Part shown: positions 34,343-47,262 of the stretch, one piece after another | Numbering within the stretch: position 1 is the stretch's first letter | How the letters are laid out: each line of letters opens with the position of its first letter | Assembly (NCBI RefSeq): GCF_039555335.1 | Contig: NC_092631.1 | Location: 12,337,701 to 12,401,700 of the forward strand | Source: Amphiura filiformis | Taxonomy: Eukaryota > Echinodermata > Ophiuroidea > Amphilepidida > Amphiuridae | Length of the DNA stretch: 64,000 nt | Direction of reading: 5' to 3' | Translations under genes and position numbers: made by a program | The notes under the pieces: generated by a model | Databases searched by the model: none | The model's input: the letters and a program-made list of their open reading frames with translations, nothing else | What the model was told of the DNA's origin: nothing

Positions 34343-35212
34343 TGGACGCGGCGAATTAGCCATAAACTCGGCAAATTGTATTTTGAGTTAAAGTGTCAAA
34401 TGTATGTGAAGGTCGTATTCATAGGTGTATCAATTCGTTGCGACAAGTATCTTATCAAACGCTGTTTAAATCAATCAATAATACTACTGCTGAAGAGGAT
34501 AATAAGCTTCTACCTATTTCTATAGAATAGTTCTTGTCTTTGTTTGCTTTGGCTAAAGCGGGCTTCAGACTCCGAGTATTGTATGTACAATATTGTATGT
34601 ACAATATGTACGTTATTTAATCTATTGCCATACTATTACCAGTAATGTTTAAGTTCTAACGAATGTTTGATGAAAAAAAATCGGTAATATGTTACATACA
34701 ATATCTAGCAGAAATATATTATCGATTTTACGTCATCAAACATTCGTTAGAACTTAAACATTACTGAAATAGAATGGCAATAGATTAAATAACGTATATA
34801 TTGTACATACAATATTGTACGCATAATAAAAAGTCTGTATACTGCTTTAATCCTGTTCAAGTGGTAGATAACAAAGCATTGTATTTTGTCTAGGTATGTA
34901 TAATCAACAATGAACAATGAGAGGATATATCTGAACCTCGTTGACTTGGGTATTATTTGAAATGACCGCCAATTATGACTGTTGGATATTTATTACCAGA
35001 AATGTAGAAAAAGAGACGCATGTAGAACCGATAAAAAATACAATTTTGTTGAAGGAACAGAATTCAACAAATCATAACCCCGCTTTTGGATATCGTTTGA
35101 AGTCAAATGATATACCATTTTAAAGCTTATGGTGTATATTTTCTAAACACGAAATAAAACAAAATTGACCGAGCCGACTTCACGGCTGATTCGCCGCGTC
35201 CAGTCACATATG
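34331..35212. mobile_element. Family 2 palindromic element, copy B (interrupted)
   Basis: Left end CACATATGTGAGTGGACGCG followed by GCGAATTAGCC. The right end is the complement of CTCATATGTGACTGGACGCG followed by GCGAATCAGCC. The inner text TGTATTTTGAGTTAAAGTGT and GAAGGTCGTATTCATAGG matches the element at 1826. A MITE at 34556-34847 splits it. Confidence 0.7.
34556..34847. mobile_element. 292-bp palindromic MITE nested in 34331-35212
   Basis: Ends are AAGCGGGCTTCAGACT and, as the complement of the right, AAGCAGTATACAGACT. TA flanks it at 34554-34555 and 34848-34849. The inner arms pair over AATGTTTAAGTTCTAACGAA and ATTTAATCTATTGCCAT. Confidence 0.8.
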
Positions 35213-35254
35213 AGAGTGTACGCATGCGTGACCAAATTTTTTTCGAACACCCCC

Positions 35255-35410
35255 TAAACCAGTTTTCCTCTTTGAGCAAAATGACCCCCTAAGCAAGTTT
35301 TTAGCGCTTTCCCAAAAAATTTGACCCCTAAACAAGTTTTTGTCTAATTTTGACCCCCTAAACAAGTTTTGTCTAAATTTGACCCACTTTACAAGTTTTG
35401 ATGGATTTTG
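35255..35410 (+). repeat. Short degenerate tandem repeat, ~30-bp unit
   Basis: Units of the form TTTTGACCCCCTAAACAAGT repeat about five times with changes. A related C-rich/T-rich stretch lies near 36225-36290. Confidence 0.75.
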
Positions 35411-37114
35411 ACAAATTGAACAATTTTTGTAGGCCTACTAACTTGTCATTGAACACTAAAGTCTTCCCGGACTATACCCCCCCCCCTCCGAATACCACTT
35501 TAAAATATAAATAGGCCTAATGACACGATGAATTCAGAGTGTACCACGAGGCCTTCAGATTCGTAGCTTGTTACATGAATCTGATTGGATTCTCGTAAAG
35601 TAGTTTTGAGAGAATATAAAATACCAATATACAGCATAATTTATCCAGAGGCACCGTTATGCAGTATTCACATCGTATTTGGTTCCGAATTCGGCACCTA
35701 AAGTTGATTATCGTGTCCCGATATCGTGTGCCCTTTCCATGCTTTCTACTGCAAATATAATTTCCTAAAGTAATCCAGAGAAGGGGAAACTCTCAAATCT
35801 ACCAGTAGGAGTAGTAAATAATGTGAGTAATCTATAAAGGACCTGAAAATCGTTTTGAAATACATGAGGGATATTTTCGTCCTGGATTTTCGTCTCCCCG
35901 TTTGTCCACTGAACATACCCATCATAATTCAAGCAACATTTATATGACGTCATTAATTAATATGCATATTTTTAATCTAAACGGTATTTTACACAGAAGT
36001 ACATGGCTATGTTTAAATCACATGTAACACGTCATGAAATATATTTGCATAACATAGTGACACTCTAGGTTTGGAGTATGCTGTAAACATTTGTATCGGG
36101 GAATTCCGGCACTGGAATAAACTTTTTTTCGGAATCGGAGTTTCAGCAAATTTGAAAAGCGGATTAAAATGGTACCCTAAATGCGTTGCAAACGATTTTA
36201 AAACTACCCTTTTCATGAAAATCACCGTTTTTTGCCCCCTTAACGCGTCACGTGCCCCGCCAAGAAAAACACCCCTTTTCACGCGTTTTTTTGGTCACTC
36301 ATGCTTACAGCATTATATTTGAGCCCCACCACCCCCCCGGGCCCCCACTCCATTCACTATGTGTTCCTTGGTTTCTACATCACAAATGATTACACAGTAT
36401 AGAATGTGTCAGTCAGCATACATTGCTGTGTAATTATGTTAGTGGCCTTTCTAAACCCAACACAAATTGTGATCAAAGGATCCCTGGCCATCTGAAAAGG
36501 AACTCTGCCCTTTTGATATTTTTACTTTTATGACATAGTACTATAGGTATATAGTGCAAAGTATAGAATGTGCATCTTTTTCTGATAATTTGATTATAAA
36601 TTTGTTTAGTTTACCCATTTTTTTTTTTTGTACTCAAATTTCAGCATTTGATTTTTTTGTCTTTTTTGTACTTTATATTTTGTAATCGTTCAATAGACTG
36701 GATGATGGTAAGCTTGCAATTTAAATTTTTGTAGCTTCCAACTCATAGCTGCTTTGTTTATGATGCCGACACATTCTCGGAACTTGTGATATCAGAATTG
36801 CATATTAATTATCACTTTCCTTCGTTGCTTAAGAGTTGATAACCATAAGATGATGTTACTGTACCTTCAGTAGCCTTTAATACACATGCTTCAGTGGTAA
36901 GATAATCAATTTCGCTCCAAGGAAATCCAAATTGGTCAGACTTTGTCTCATAGGAAATTTACATTTTTCCAGCTCTGATATCCCCTACATACTTTTCTTT
37001 ACCCATTATGGCAGTTCATGGTAACAAAATTATGTAGGCAAATTAACATTAAAATTAACAAAGTATGACGGGTCCTCATCAAAAGCCTGTGAAAATCACT
37101 GAATGAAGGACTGC
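35411..37114. other. Intron sequence, no gene recognised
   Basis: Contains C runs (about 35480 and 36325-36350). Overlapping open frames on both strands at 36013-36322 look like chance. Confidence 0.45.
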
Positions 37115-37540
37115 ATGTGACCTGCTACCAGGAAATGAGTGTAAAGTCACAAGTTGGTAGTTTCATGACATTCTGACTGCTGTATTGCTCTTTGTCTCAC
37201 ACGCACCTGTTCAAGCCAATAGTATGTCTGTATGTCCTTTGTGAATGGGGGAACAATGGGCCATTCATGAAGGACATATTACTGGCTTATAAAGGTCAGG
37301 TATGAACATTGGTCTTGGAAAAAAACACTGAAAACCGTGTTTTATTACAATTTTCTGTGAATTTGATTCAGAAATAGGCTGAAAAACACTGGAAAAAAAC
37401 CCAGCTAAAACGCTGAATATTTTCATGCCTGAAATGTGTGTGGCAAATCAAACAAATAACATCAGAAGCCAGGATATCTCGAAACTAGCAACTTGCAACT
37501 TTAGGCTCATTTCTTGTAGCAGGCCACATATGTGCTATAT
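37115..37540. mobile_element. Family 5 MITE, copy A
   Basis: Left text CCTGCTACCAGGAAATGAGT with GTCACAAGTTGGTAGTTTC is matched inverted near 37485-37530 (complement GGCCTGCTACAAGAAATGAG). A second copy lies at 59170-59435, sharing GGGCCATTCA and TACTGGCTT in the centre. Confidence 0.7.
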
Positions 37541-39706
37541 AACCAGGCCTGCAAGATGGACTCAATGCCGACTTAAATATGGTATTACCAGTTGTTGATT
37601 TGCAAAAATAAAGTCCTAACAAAGTGTCACAAAATGTAGACCAGTATAACATAATACAGTTTGAGTTGAAGCAAGAAAGAATAGCCTTTGAAGATTGTGT
37701 CTTCTTTACTAACACTAAATATGTCCAACCCGGATTAACATATCCTAGTCATGGCAGGGTTACCCCATCCACATACACCTGTTCACACATGTCAAACCCA
37801 TTTATCCCACAGGTTATTTCATCATTCAAGATTGATTTATAACATGGTTGTTGATGAGCAGAGCTACTCCATATATAGGTGTACCACAGCAAGCACTTTG
37901 GACCACAATAGCCTCATCCCAATGGCATAGTCCAATAACCTCAATAACAAAATCATAGTGTAAAATTTGACTTCAAGTTGCAGAGTATGAGTTTTTGTAC
38001 CCAAATTGTCAAAGGTCATTCAACGAATGTACAAATGTATTAGGGTTTAAGAACTGTGCCCTGATAGATGAGCATGTTGTGGATCCTAGTGAAGGTAGCT
38101 TTTTCTCCCAAGGGTAATCAACTGACCGATAATAAACTAGGATGAATTATTAATAAGCTTGATATTGTAGGGCTTGTGGTCATAAATTCAATCAACAGAT
38201 ACTTCAAACCAATAGATGGAGTTCATATGAACAAGCTTCCTCCTTTATGACAAATATTTGAAAATAGGTTATTTTTCAGGCATAGATAGATAAGGTTATT
38301 TTAAATTCGCAATTTAGAAATCTATTATTTTTATTGTTTTTCATTATTATTGTTATATAGTTTTGGCTGCTTTCATGATTACCTTAGGGAAAGCAATTAG
38401 TTGACCAGAATGAAAAGAGAACACTTTCCATTAAATTTCCTTACAAATCTGAGCTCTGAGATCCATAACTTTGAAATGACCTTGAAAATGTTGGTACAAC
38501 ATCAGATGGCTTGTCGTGACCTTGAAATAGCTTTGGCACAATAAGATTAATATTTACCTGCGATTATTTCATGAATTTTGAGAAAATCCTAATATCTCTA
38601 TTTTACCTCAATTTTTGTGGTTCCACCAGGTATTAATATAAAACAACTTGTTTCAAATCTTTTTTTTTCTGGAATCCAAGTACCTGTTTTTGAATCATTA
38701 CCAAATACCAATTACATTTCATCAGCTACCTCCAAGTTTCAGTTATTACATCTTTAAAGACAAAACTTTGGCAAATATGAATTAATATCTTTATCCCACA
38801 GCTTTGTAGCTCAGAAACCAACTCCATTTATCACCGAGACAAATGAGAATTACTTCAGTCAAACGGCTTGAAAAGAGCTACAATAATCGTCATGGTACCC
38901 CAAGGCTATTCATTTTGATATTGCCTTCATGCTCAGTACCCACAACCTTCTGCATCAGTAACTCTGTCACTTCTCTCTCCTCCGACCTGGTTTGATTCCA
39001 TCTTCACAACAATGTAGCTTATAAATATCATCACCATCTATGCCACGGATCCAGTAACCTCTATTTAGTTATGCGATAGTGTGTTTGACCCCATGATTTA
39101 AGATACAAAATTTTAATCTAAGAAACTTTCAAGTCACTTTTTATGTGAGCTCACAGGTAGAGATATCAAAGGCCAATATCCCTATATGATGATGTTGAAG
39201 ATCCTAGTATCTACTGATGCTGAACAGGCAATGATCACCCTGCACTTTATAATGTATTGCTTCTATGAATGAATACCATGTCATATGATATTTTAAAAGG
39301 AGGTCACAAAAGTTAAAGCAGACTTAATTTGATAGAATCAAGACATTGAGGTGAATTTTAGATGTTATATGTATGTGTGTGGGTGTATGTGCGCTTCTTT
39401 TGCAAACACCGCCAACCACACATACACAAACTCCCTATGGAGATCATACACTTGTGATAATTTTCAGAGTTTTTTTCCTTATGGAATAATATTATCTCCA
39501 TAAGGTTGGGCCTTAACCCATAATTGCCTCCACATGACATATCCAATGGGACCACACATTATAAAAACCACAAACCACAACTACACAGGGTATAACCCTG
39601 GAAACCCTTACTTTAACAGGACAATCAATTTACAGAAATTTCTTATGGCCTGTGGAACATTTGTCCTTATGGAACATTGTTTTGTGTTTCCAAATGAAAA
39701 ATGATC
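37541..39706. other. Intron sequence, no gene recognised
   Basis: AT-rich; only chance frames such as 37624-37842 and 39358-39555. Confidence 0.45.
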
Positions 39707-40378
39707 TCATTAAGGGATCTAAAATGAGCGTTTATTGCGTTTCGACAGTAGTTTTTGTGGGACATGAGAGCACCTCAGACCTATCGAATTGCATTCTGAA
39801 TATGAAGCATGTCTTTCTGATATCAAATAATTTTCATTTTTTGAAAATCACAATATAATACAAATTTTATGACAAATTATAAAACTTTGATATTTTTCAA
39901 ATTTTTGATATATAACAGTCCTTGAAGTAAATTATATAAATCTAATGATATATTCTTAAAGTGTATGTAGCAGGGAGGAAAAAGCCGACGGTCAATTGAA
40001 AATTTTGACCTTTCATATTGAAGATATGGATTTTTTCCCAAAAAGACCTATTTTTTTTGGTGTTTTGGGGAAAAAAATCCATATCTTCAATACGAAAGGT
40101 CAAAATTTTCAATTGATCGTCGGCTTTTCATCTCACCTACATACACTTTAAGTATAAATCATCAGATTTATAAAGTTTAGTTCAAGTACTGTTAAATATC
40201 AAAAATATCAATTTTTAATGATTTGCCATAAAATGTGTATTAAATTGCGAATTTCAAAAAAAAAAAATTTGATATCAGAATGACATTCTTCGTATTCAGA
40301 ATGCAATTCGATATGTCTGATGTGCTCTAATGTCCCACAATAAATACTGTCCAAACGCTCATACCCCAGCCCTTAAGG
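39707..40378. mobile_element. ~670-bp palindromic MITE
   Basis: Both halves pair from TAAGGG and ATGAGCGTTTATTGC at the left to the complement at 40340-40376. The centre is TTCAATTGAAAATTTTGACC against GGTCAAAATTTTCAATTGAT with a T-rich loop near 40048. No transposase. The frame 39652-39858 is incidental. Confidence 0.8.
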
Positions 40379-43300
40379 TTGTTCCAAAACCCGCAATTGG
40401 CTCCACATGGAATTAGCGATAGGACCTGGGGACATGCACATTATCAAATGCTGTGTAATAGCATAGACCCTGGAATAGTGGACACACAGGAACCATGTAA
40501 ATTGACCACAAATAGCACAAAAATGCATAACAAACCAGTAGTGTAGCATCATAGAATCATGTGCCTCCAATCTGGGTCAAAATGGAAAAAAATTCAAGAA
40601 ATACCAAAATATAACCGGTGCCCTCTAAATCAGATCCAGTGTCCCCTCAATCAGTCTTAATGTACATCCCCAAATTGATTGAATAATGCTAAGCCGCTAT
40701 TACAATGTCCACTATAGTGGCATCATTGGTTAACTCAGTGAAATGAGTGAAGTGGTAAATTAATGAAAAATATTCAGAGCTAAACATGCTGAACAAGGAG
40801 CACAGCACACTAGAGAATACTGCGGAGATACAAAAATTACATTGACACACCACATCAAGTTTTATTGTTTATTTATTTACTTATCCTAAATTGTGATTGT
40901 GGAGGTAAAACACAGTGGTTGTTATTGAACAAGTGCATGGCTCATCATGGGTGTCCGACATGATTCAACAAGTGCTTATTTAGACCATCTAGGGAAAGAA
41001 AAGGCAAAACAGAGCAACAAAGAGAAAACAAACACGAGCGAGCGAAAGACTATAGGTTATATACCACTAATAGGCCTGGCCGATGCATGGAAATATGGAA
41101 AGCATCAGAAAAGACTGCTTTAAAATCACTGATATATTGACCAATGTTATATAGCCAAAAAAGTACATTTTGAGATTTGATGCTTCGAAATGGTATATTT
41201 TCTCTTGTTATATGACATTTTTGTTGTAATATTACCAAAATCCATCCACACGGCATCAGTTTTTAGTAAATATTCGCCCTACCTAATTGTAACTTTCAGC
41301 TTAGAGAGGGCACTGTCATTTTAAGGTGTTTACAGTTCAGGTCGTTAAAACAAGAAAGTCTCAGGTCAACCTATGCCGAGTTATTGATCATTTGGCATCT
41401 AAATCATCTAGTTTCATCTAATATTTGTGGTGTTTAACTGTGAGAGTTCTGAATATGAGAAAATTCAGCCCAAAATTAGCCATTTTCCCATTGCAAACCG
41501 TGTAATAGATAAATAATGGTATTAAACCTCAAAGAGCAAGAAAGAGAAAGACAGAAAGAACACAAGAAAAGTCAGAAAGAGAGAAAGGAGAGACAGACAG
41601 ACAGAGTAGCAGATAGAGAAGAGCAAGCATTTGCTAAGAAAGTATTTGACACTTTATCTAGCTATCCTTCACCCCAGCATCAATAGGCAATCTTTTACTA
41701 GACAGCAAGTCAATAGTACATTTCATTGGCACGACTCCTTCCTTCAGGAGGATACTGATGATATGACCTTTCTGAACACACAAATTGATGGATTATTTCT
41801 ACATTGGATTTACTAACTAGGCCAGCGTGGCCAAGTTTCCATACGAAGAAAACGTTAAGTCATTGTGATTTCACCTGTGAAATGAAACCATTTCAGATTC
41901 TGTAAATATTTAGATGTCTGATCTGTGAGAATCATTTCCCCAGATGTAAGTCAAATCTTGAAGTTATGCCATTCGCACTGGCAGAGGGGATGTCTAAAAG
42001 CTAATATGTGTCCAGGTTGTGCACACTACCGGTACCCTATCTCAATAATTTGAATGTTTACCAACACAAAACATTTAAACGGGGGTATGTAAACTTGAAA
42101 ATACCCTACAAAGTGGGAATGAAAAAAAGGCTTTTTTTTAATTATTGAAGAAAAAGCCTGTTACCAATATGAAAGGTCATGGAAAAGAAACCTCTTGAAA
42201 ATAAGGTATGGAAATCAATAAGTCTTTCTGCAAAAAATATAAGTAACAATGAACAAAATAAGGACAGGTATAATAAAGCTCCACAAAGAAAATAAGATTT
42301 TTTCAGTGTATTAATTAAGGCATGCTTTTTGACCATGCAGGCCAAAGTGATTTTGTAAGTAAACAAACCAACAAATCTAGCAGCTATCATATTTCCAGCG
42401 TTTCAAGTTACTTAAAAATTTATGTAACACTTTTCCCTTGAAGGCTGTGCCCGAAAGAATTCTAGTCACAAGTTACTCGTAGTCCCACTTTTCCCAAGCA
42501 AGCAACTGCCCATTGCACAGTTTTGGAACCACTCTAGCTGATAGAAAGCTTACGGATGTTTGTGCATGTCCTGATTTCATTTAAATGAAATTTCTGCCGC
42601 TACCCATAATTCCTAGGGGCATGTGAAATTTCGTAAATTGGTAACCACAAATCGACTGGTTTTTTTTCCATAATTTCTTCGGAAATACATCGATTTGGAG
42701 CATCAAATTTCAGGACAGTAATGAGAAAAAAATGATCTATTTTATGATACCAAAAACTCATTAATAATTTTTTTTAAATCAGTGGGTGAGATTGTTGATT
42801 GGGTTACGGACCTTTAAAAGTGAATTATGATATTTTTATGGCAGAATTTCCCTGTCAGTGAATATAAATCAGAATGCGGAAGTGAATATCACCACTGATG
42901 TGCTCACAGGTTTTCATGTGATCATTTACTTTTTGATGCACAGGATTTCAGAGAATGCTCATTAATATTATACAATGAGACTGGTTTAAAAGAGGATGCT
43001 TTTTTTTTCTGTGATGTGTTAAGTTTATCAGTTGCCAAGACGGCTTTTGTGATTCTTGAAATAAGTTGTCTTTTTGAATGATAATTCCTTCACAGCCAGC
43101 TACAATTATAATCATATATAGGAAGCACACACAAGGAATTAACAGTTACACATTGTAAAATATATTTTTTACACAATTTTCATTATATTTTCAAAATTAC
43201 CTTGCTGCATCATTATGATTGAAGGACATATTTTTCCCTTAATTTAATTTCATTTTTATGAAAATCAAATTTAATTTGATTGGAAATTACACATTTTCAC

Positions 43301-44799
43301 CATATTTTTTCTCAATCAAATTAGTTACTTTTACCTTTCAATGCAACATTCAAACAACATGTAACCGTTGAGTCACTGACCAACTTGGGAGAGCAAAAGA
43401 CATGTGGATTTGCTGCTTTTTAATTCACTTGGGAAGCAGGGAGCTCTACAAATGGTGAAAAACATGCCCTTATGATAATATAAAAATAGATTAACAAAAA
43501 ATTAAGTTACTAAGCATATGCAATGATTAAAGTTAATAATATCATATGGACCTTATTTGTCAAGAAATCTCACATTTTATCTTGTTTCATTCTATGTTAG
43601 GTATTCAATCATATGCTTACTCGTTTCTGCTCGTTCGATCACCAAAATGTATCATGCACATATTTAGCACATATCTGAATGTATACTTTTTCTGGTGTTG
43701 AAGATTTGCTATGTCAAAAATAAGGTTTGCCATGTCAAGTTTTGCTATGTCCACTATACAATACGGTTTGCTAGGGTTATGTTTAGGCTAAAAAAAGCTG
43801 TCTCAAAGCGCCTGCAGGCATGTGTTTTTCTTAGTGCGCCCATTTTCTTCAAAACAAAAACCACTGTCAAAGGATTTCTTGCAAAAAAGTACCCTTTGAT
43901 AGCTTATCAATGTATGCCTCAAAAATGTGGATCAAAACCCAATTTACTTCTTTGCAGAAAAAAATATTTGCATGAAAATTATCACCATTATCAGCAAAAC
44001 AAAATGAGCACTATTGCTTTACTGGAATTTCTGTACAAGATCAAATATTTCTATTTTGCTCCACTTCAAAAATTGCAATGGATACAATTAACATGCATGA
44101 CCAAACACCTAAATACCCCGTTTATAAACAAACTGACCAGTACTTACGAACCAACATCTGTCAAGATCGTTCACTACACCACATTAATTTCATCTCTACC
44201 AAATCAAACACTAACTTAATTGCTGGTTTAATAAGATTTGTATATCATTACATTACGTTATGCTCAAGTTCATGCACTAATAAAGGCTTACGAAGAATTC
44301 AGCAAATAGGTCAAGTAGTAGTTTCCGCATCCTACGACGTGAAACTTGCAATATTGCAATGATATTGCACAAAATCACACTCCCAGTGCAAGTCCCAATA
44401 TTGTAAGTTGCACATAAGAAGATGGCAGCCATCTTGGATACGCCGGTAAGGGAAAACATCAAATGACTTCATAAACATTTAAAATGATCATTCCTCAAAT
44501 GCAATTTTGAAATTCACCTTCCTTGCTGCACATCTAAGATGGCTGCCACCTTGGTTCTTGTAGTTTCAACTCTGTATCTAGAAAGTAACTATATATACTT
44601 ATGAGCTCAAGATGACATGGGCGTCAAGAGTGACTAACCATAATAACACACCTATATGTTTTCATATTTTTTCTTTATTATTTTCTATTTTTCTGTTTTT
44701 ATGATGGTTGAATTTATTGCACAAAAGAAACGTAGACAAATTAAATATTGTACATCTGAAAATAAATCAGTTCTAGTTTCTTGATTCTTAACAAATAAA
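40379..44799. other. Intron sequence, no gene recognised
   Basis: Includes a purine-rich GAAAGA/CAGA stretch (about 41525-41625). A 174-codon plus-strand frame at 43695-44219 has no recognisable domain, has the composition of the surroundings, and is probably chance. Confidence 0.45.
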
Positions 44800-44803
44800 T
44801 TAA

Positions 44804-45488
44804 AGGAAATCTGTACCATAAACTAATCAATGGCTATATAGTTGCAGTAATAATAAAAACGACAAACAGTAAAAGTCCCAAGCTTATATACGTCCAAATA
44901 AAGGAGAAATTCTTAATTCCTTACGACAATCAGTGATCAGTTTGTAATCCATGGTGGCGGCCATATTGATACCCGATGTATTTTATTACGCTGTAATGGT
45001 ACCCCGATTTTGAAACCAGCGAAATCCGTGCCACCAGCCTCGTCCCTCGTGAACTTTGGTGACACGAAGCGAATACTACCAAAGTTCAGATTCAACATTC
45101 GTTCAAAAGAAAACGCGACAATTTTTACCCATAAAACTACAGAAGAACATAAAAAAATGTATTTTAAGTAATATTTATGATCAACAATGTCTTTTGAGAA
45201 CGAAAAGTAAAAACAGCACTAAAAACCAAAATTCGCTGTGGGGGTCGCGAATGCCATAGCAACCTACGCTTTCGCCATGGGTCTGTGTGAAAGGTTACAC
45301 TACCGCTTGTGGCAGAAAGGATTCGCAAGCAGCTATCATGGCGGCTTCCATGAATCGCAGAAACGAAGGATTAAAAGTGCTTTTTCTTTGTTAGGAACAT
45401 TCCGAAATTCATATAGACCGTCTGGTATGTTTAATTTAGGGGTATATAACTATATTAGCCATTGATTAGTTTATGGTACAGATTTCCT
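44804..45488. mobile_element. TTAA-flanked MITE, family 6
   Basis: Ends AGGAAATCTGTACCATAAAC, continuing to TAATCAATGGCTA, are inverted copies. TTAA flanks at 44800-44803 and 45489-45492. Inside, GGCGGCCAT and ATGGCGGCT form further partial symmetry. At 685 bp with overlapping short frames only, no transposase is present. TTAA indicates piggyBac-type targeting. Confidence 0.8.
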
Positions 45489-45492
45489 TTAA

Positions 45493-46210
45493 GGAAGATG
45501 GTTATTAGAGAGGAACACGTTTTTGGTGAAAGCATTTCTGCACGCTGTATTTCCTGTCATCTTAAAGTTAAAGAAATTCATAACAATCTTTTGCATTTAC
45601 TTTGTTTGGTTTTGTTGATTTCAAATCGCTGCTGTGTTATATACTGTAAGAATATTGTCCATCTTTGACTGAACTCGTGAAATAAAATTGAACAAGTTTT
45701 ATACTCTGATCATTAGAATAAAATACTGCATCTGCAATGCTATGGCTGGGCCTACTCAAATGCCCCACCTAATGCACGGTGGTAATGAACCTTGTGTTGT
45801 ATTATGTCAAGTAAACAGCTTGCTCAGGAATGTGTGGAATGCGGGCTAAGTATGCATGTTGTTAACTTGACATTCACATGGGTACTGGTAGAGGGTACAA
45901 ATATTATGTCATGAAAAAGGGCATTTTACGTTTGTTAACATTAACTTAGATTATTTTCAAAAATCTACATGTAACCTTGTTTCGGGGCACCTGGTATATG
46001 GATATGCATTGTTCAAACGGACACATCAACTTCAAGCTCAAGCTAAGAACTAAAATAACTCCAAACATCAAGACTTATTACCAAGGGTTAACATTTGTTT
46101 GCAAAAGGTTAACATTTTCTGCAGAGACATAAAAGCCAACAGTCCCCTTTCCAAACTTTGTTTACCCACCTCCAGCAGGCATCAAGTTTGGGACATATTC
46201 GTGGTGACAT
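45493..46210. other. Intron sequence, no gene recognised
   Basis: Nothing beyond chance frames. Confidence 0.45.
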
Positions 46211-47262
46211 CCCGCTATCTCTAAGGTCCGCTATCTCTAAGGTTCGCTATCTCTAAGGTTCGCTATCACTAACGCGTAAAGTCTATGGAGATCAGAATCC
46301 CTATCTCTAATAGAGAAAAAGGTTAGCTATACCTAAAAAAAGGTCCGCTACTTCTAAGGTTCGATATCACTAATTTAGAATAAGGTTCGCTAGTTCTAAG
46401 GTTCGATATCACTAATTTAAAATAAGGTTCGCTATCACTAATTTAAAATAAGGTTAGCTATCACTAATTTTGAATAAGGTCCGCTATCACTAATTTATTG
46501 AAGGTTCGCTATCTCTAAGGTTCGCTATCACTAATTGCAATAAAGGTCCGCTATACCTAAGGTTCGCTATCACTAATTTTGTTTAAGGTTCGCTATCACT
46601 AATTAATCAGGTCCGTGCGCTATCTCTAAGGTTCGCTATCACTAATTTCGATTAAGGTTCGCTATACCTAAGGTTCGTTATCACTAATCTTAAATAAGGT
46701 CCGCTATCTCTAATTTTAGATAAGGTCCGCTATCTCTAATTTCAAATAAGGTCCGCTATCTCTAATTTTAAATAAGGACCGCTATAGCGAACCCCATTTG
46801 AAATTAGAGATAGCGAACCTCATTTGAAATTAGAGATAGCGAACCTTATTTCAAATTAGAGATAGCGAATCTTATGTTAAATTAGTGACAGCGAACCTTA
46901 GAGATAGCGAACCTTAGAGATAGCGAACCTTAGAGATAGCGGACCTTATTTAAAATTAGATATAGCGAACCTTAGGTATACCGGGATTGTTAAAATTAGA
47001 GATAGCGGACCTTATTTTAAATTAGTGATAGCGAACCTTAGAGATAGCGAACCTTCAATAAATTAGTGATAGCGGACCTTTTTTTAAATAGAGATAGCGA
47101 ACCTTATTTAAAATTAGTGATATCGAACCTTAGAAATACCGAACCTTTTTCAAAATTAGTGATATCGAACCTTAGGTATAGCGGACCTTTTTCGTAATTA
47201 GTGATAACGAACCTTAGAGATAGCGAACCTTAGAGATAGCGAACCTTTGAGATAGCGAACCG
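46211..47262. mobile_element. Second foldback: inverted arrays of GGTTCGCTATCTCTAA units
   Basis: From 46211 to about 46784 the plus strand carries more than 20 copies of GGT(C/T)CGCTATC(T/A)CTAA, often followed by an A/T spacer such as TTTAAAATAA. From 46785 to 47262 the same unit runs inverted (TTAGAGATAGCGAACC). The switch is at the palindrome CGCTATAGCG (46780-46789), so there is essentially no loop. Unit length varies from 16 to about 36 bp. No coding capacity. The architecture matches foldback/TU-type elements, but the unit sequence differs from the 6.1-13.0 kb structure. Confidence 0.8.

Noticed and set aside
43695..44219. 174-codon plus-strand open frame, the second longest after the two IRS frames at 29-30.6 kb
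   Set aside because: No recognisable domain, composition like its surroundings, and it lies in the IRS intron on the opposite strand with no splice or promoter context.
46211..47262. CRISPR-like array of short repeats
   Set aside because: Units are contiguous or separated by AT filler, vary in length and invert at the centre; there are no unique spacers and the DNA is from an animal.
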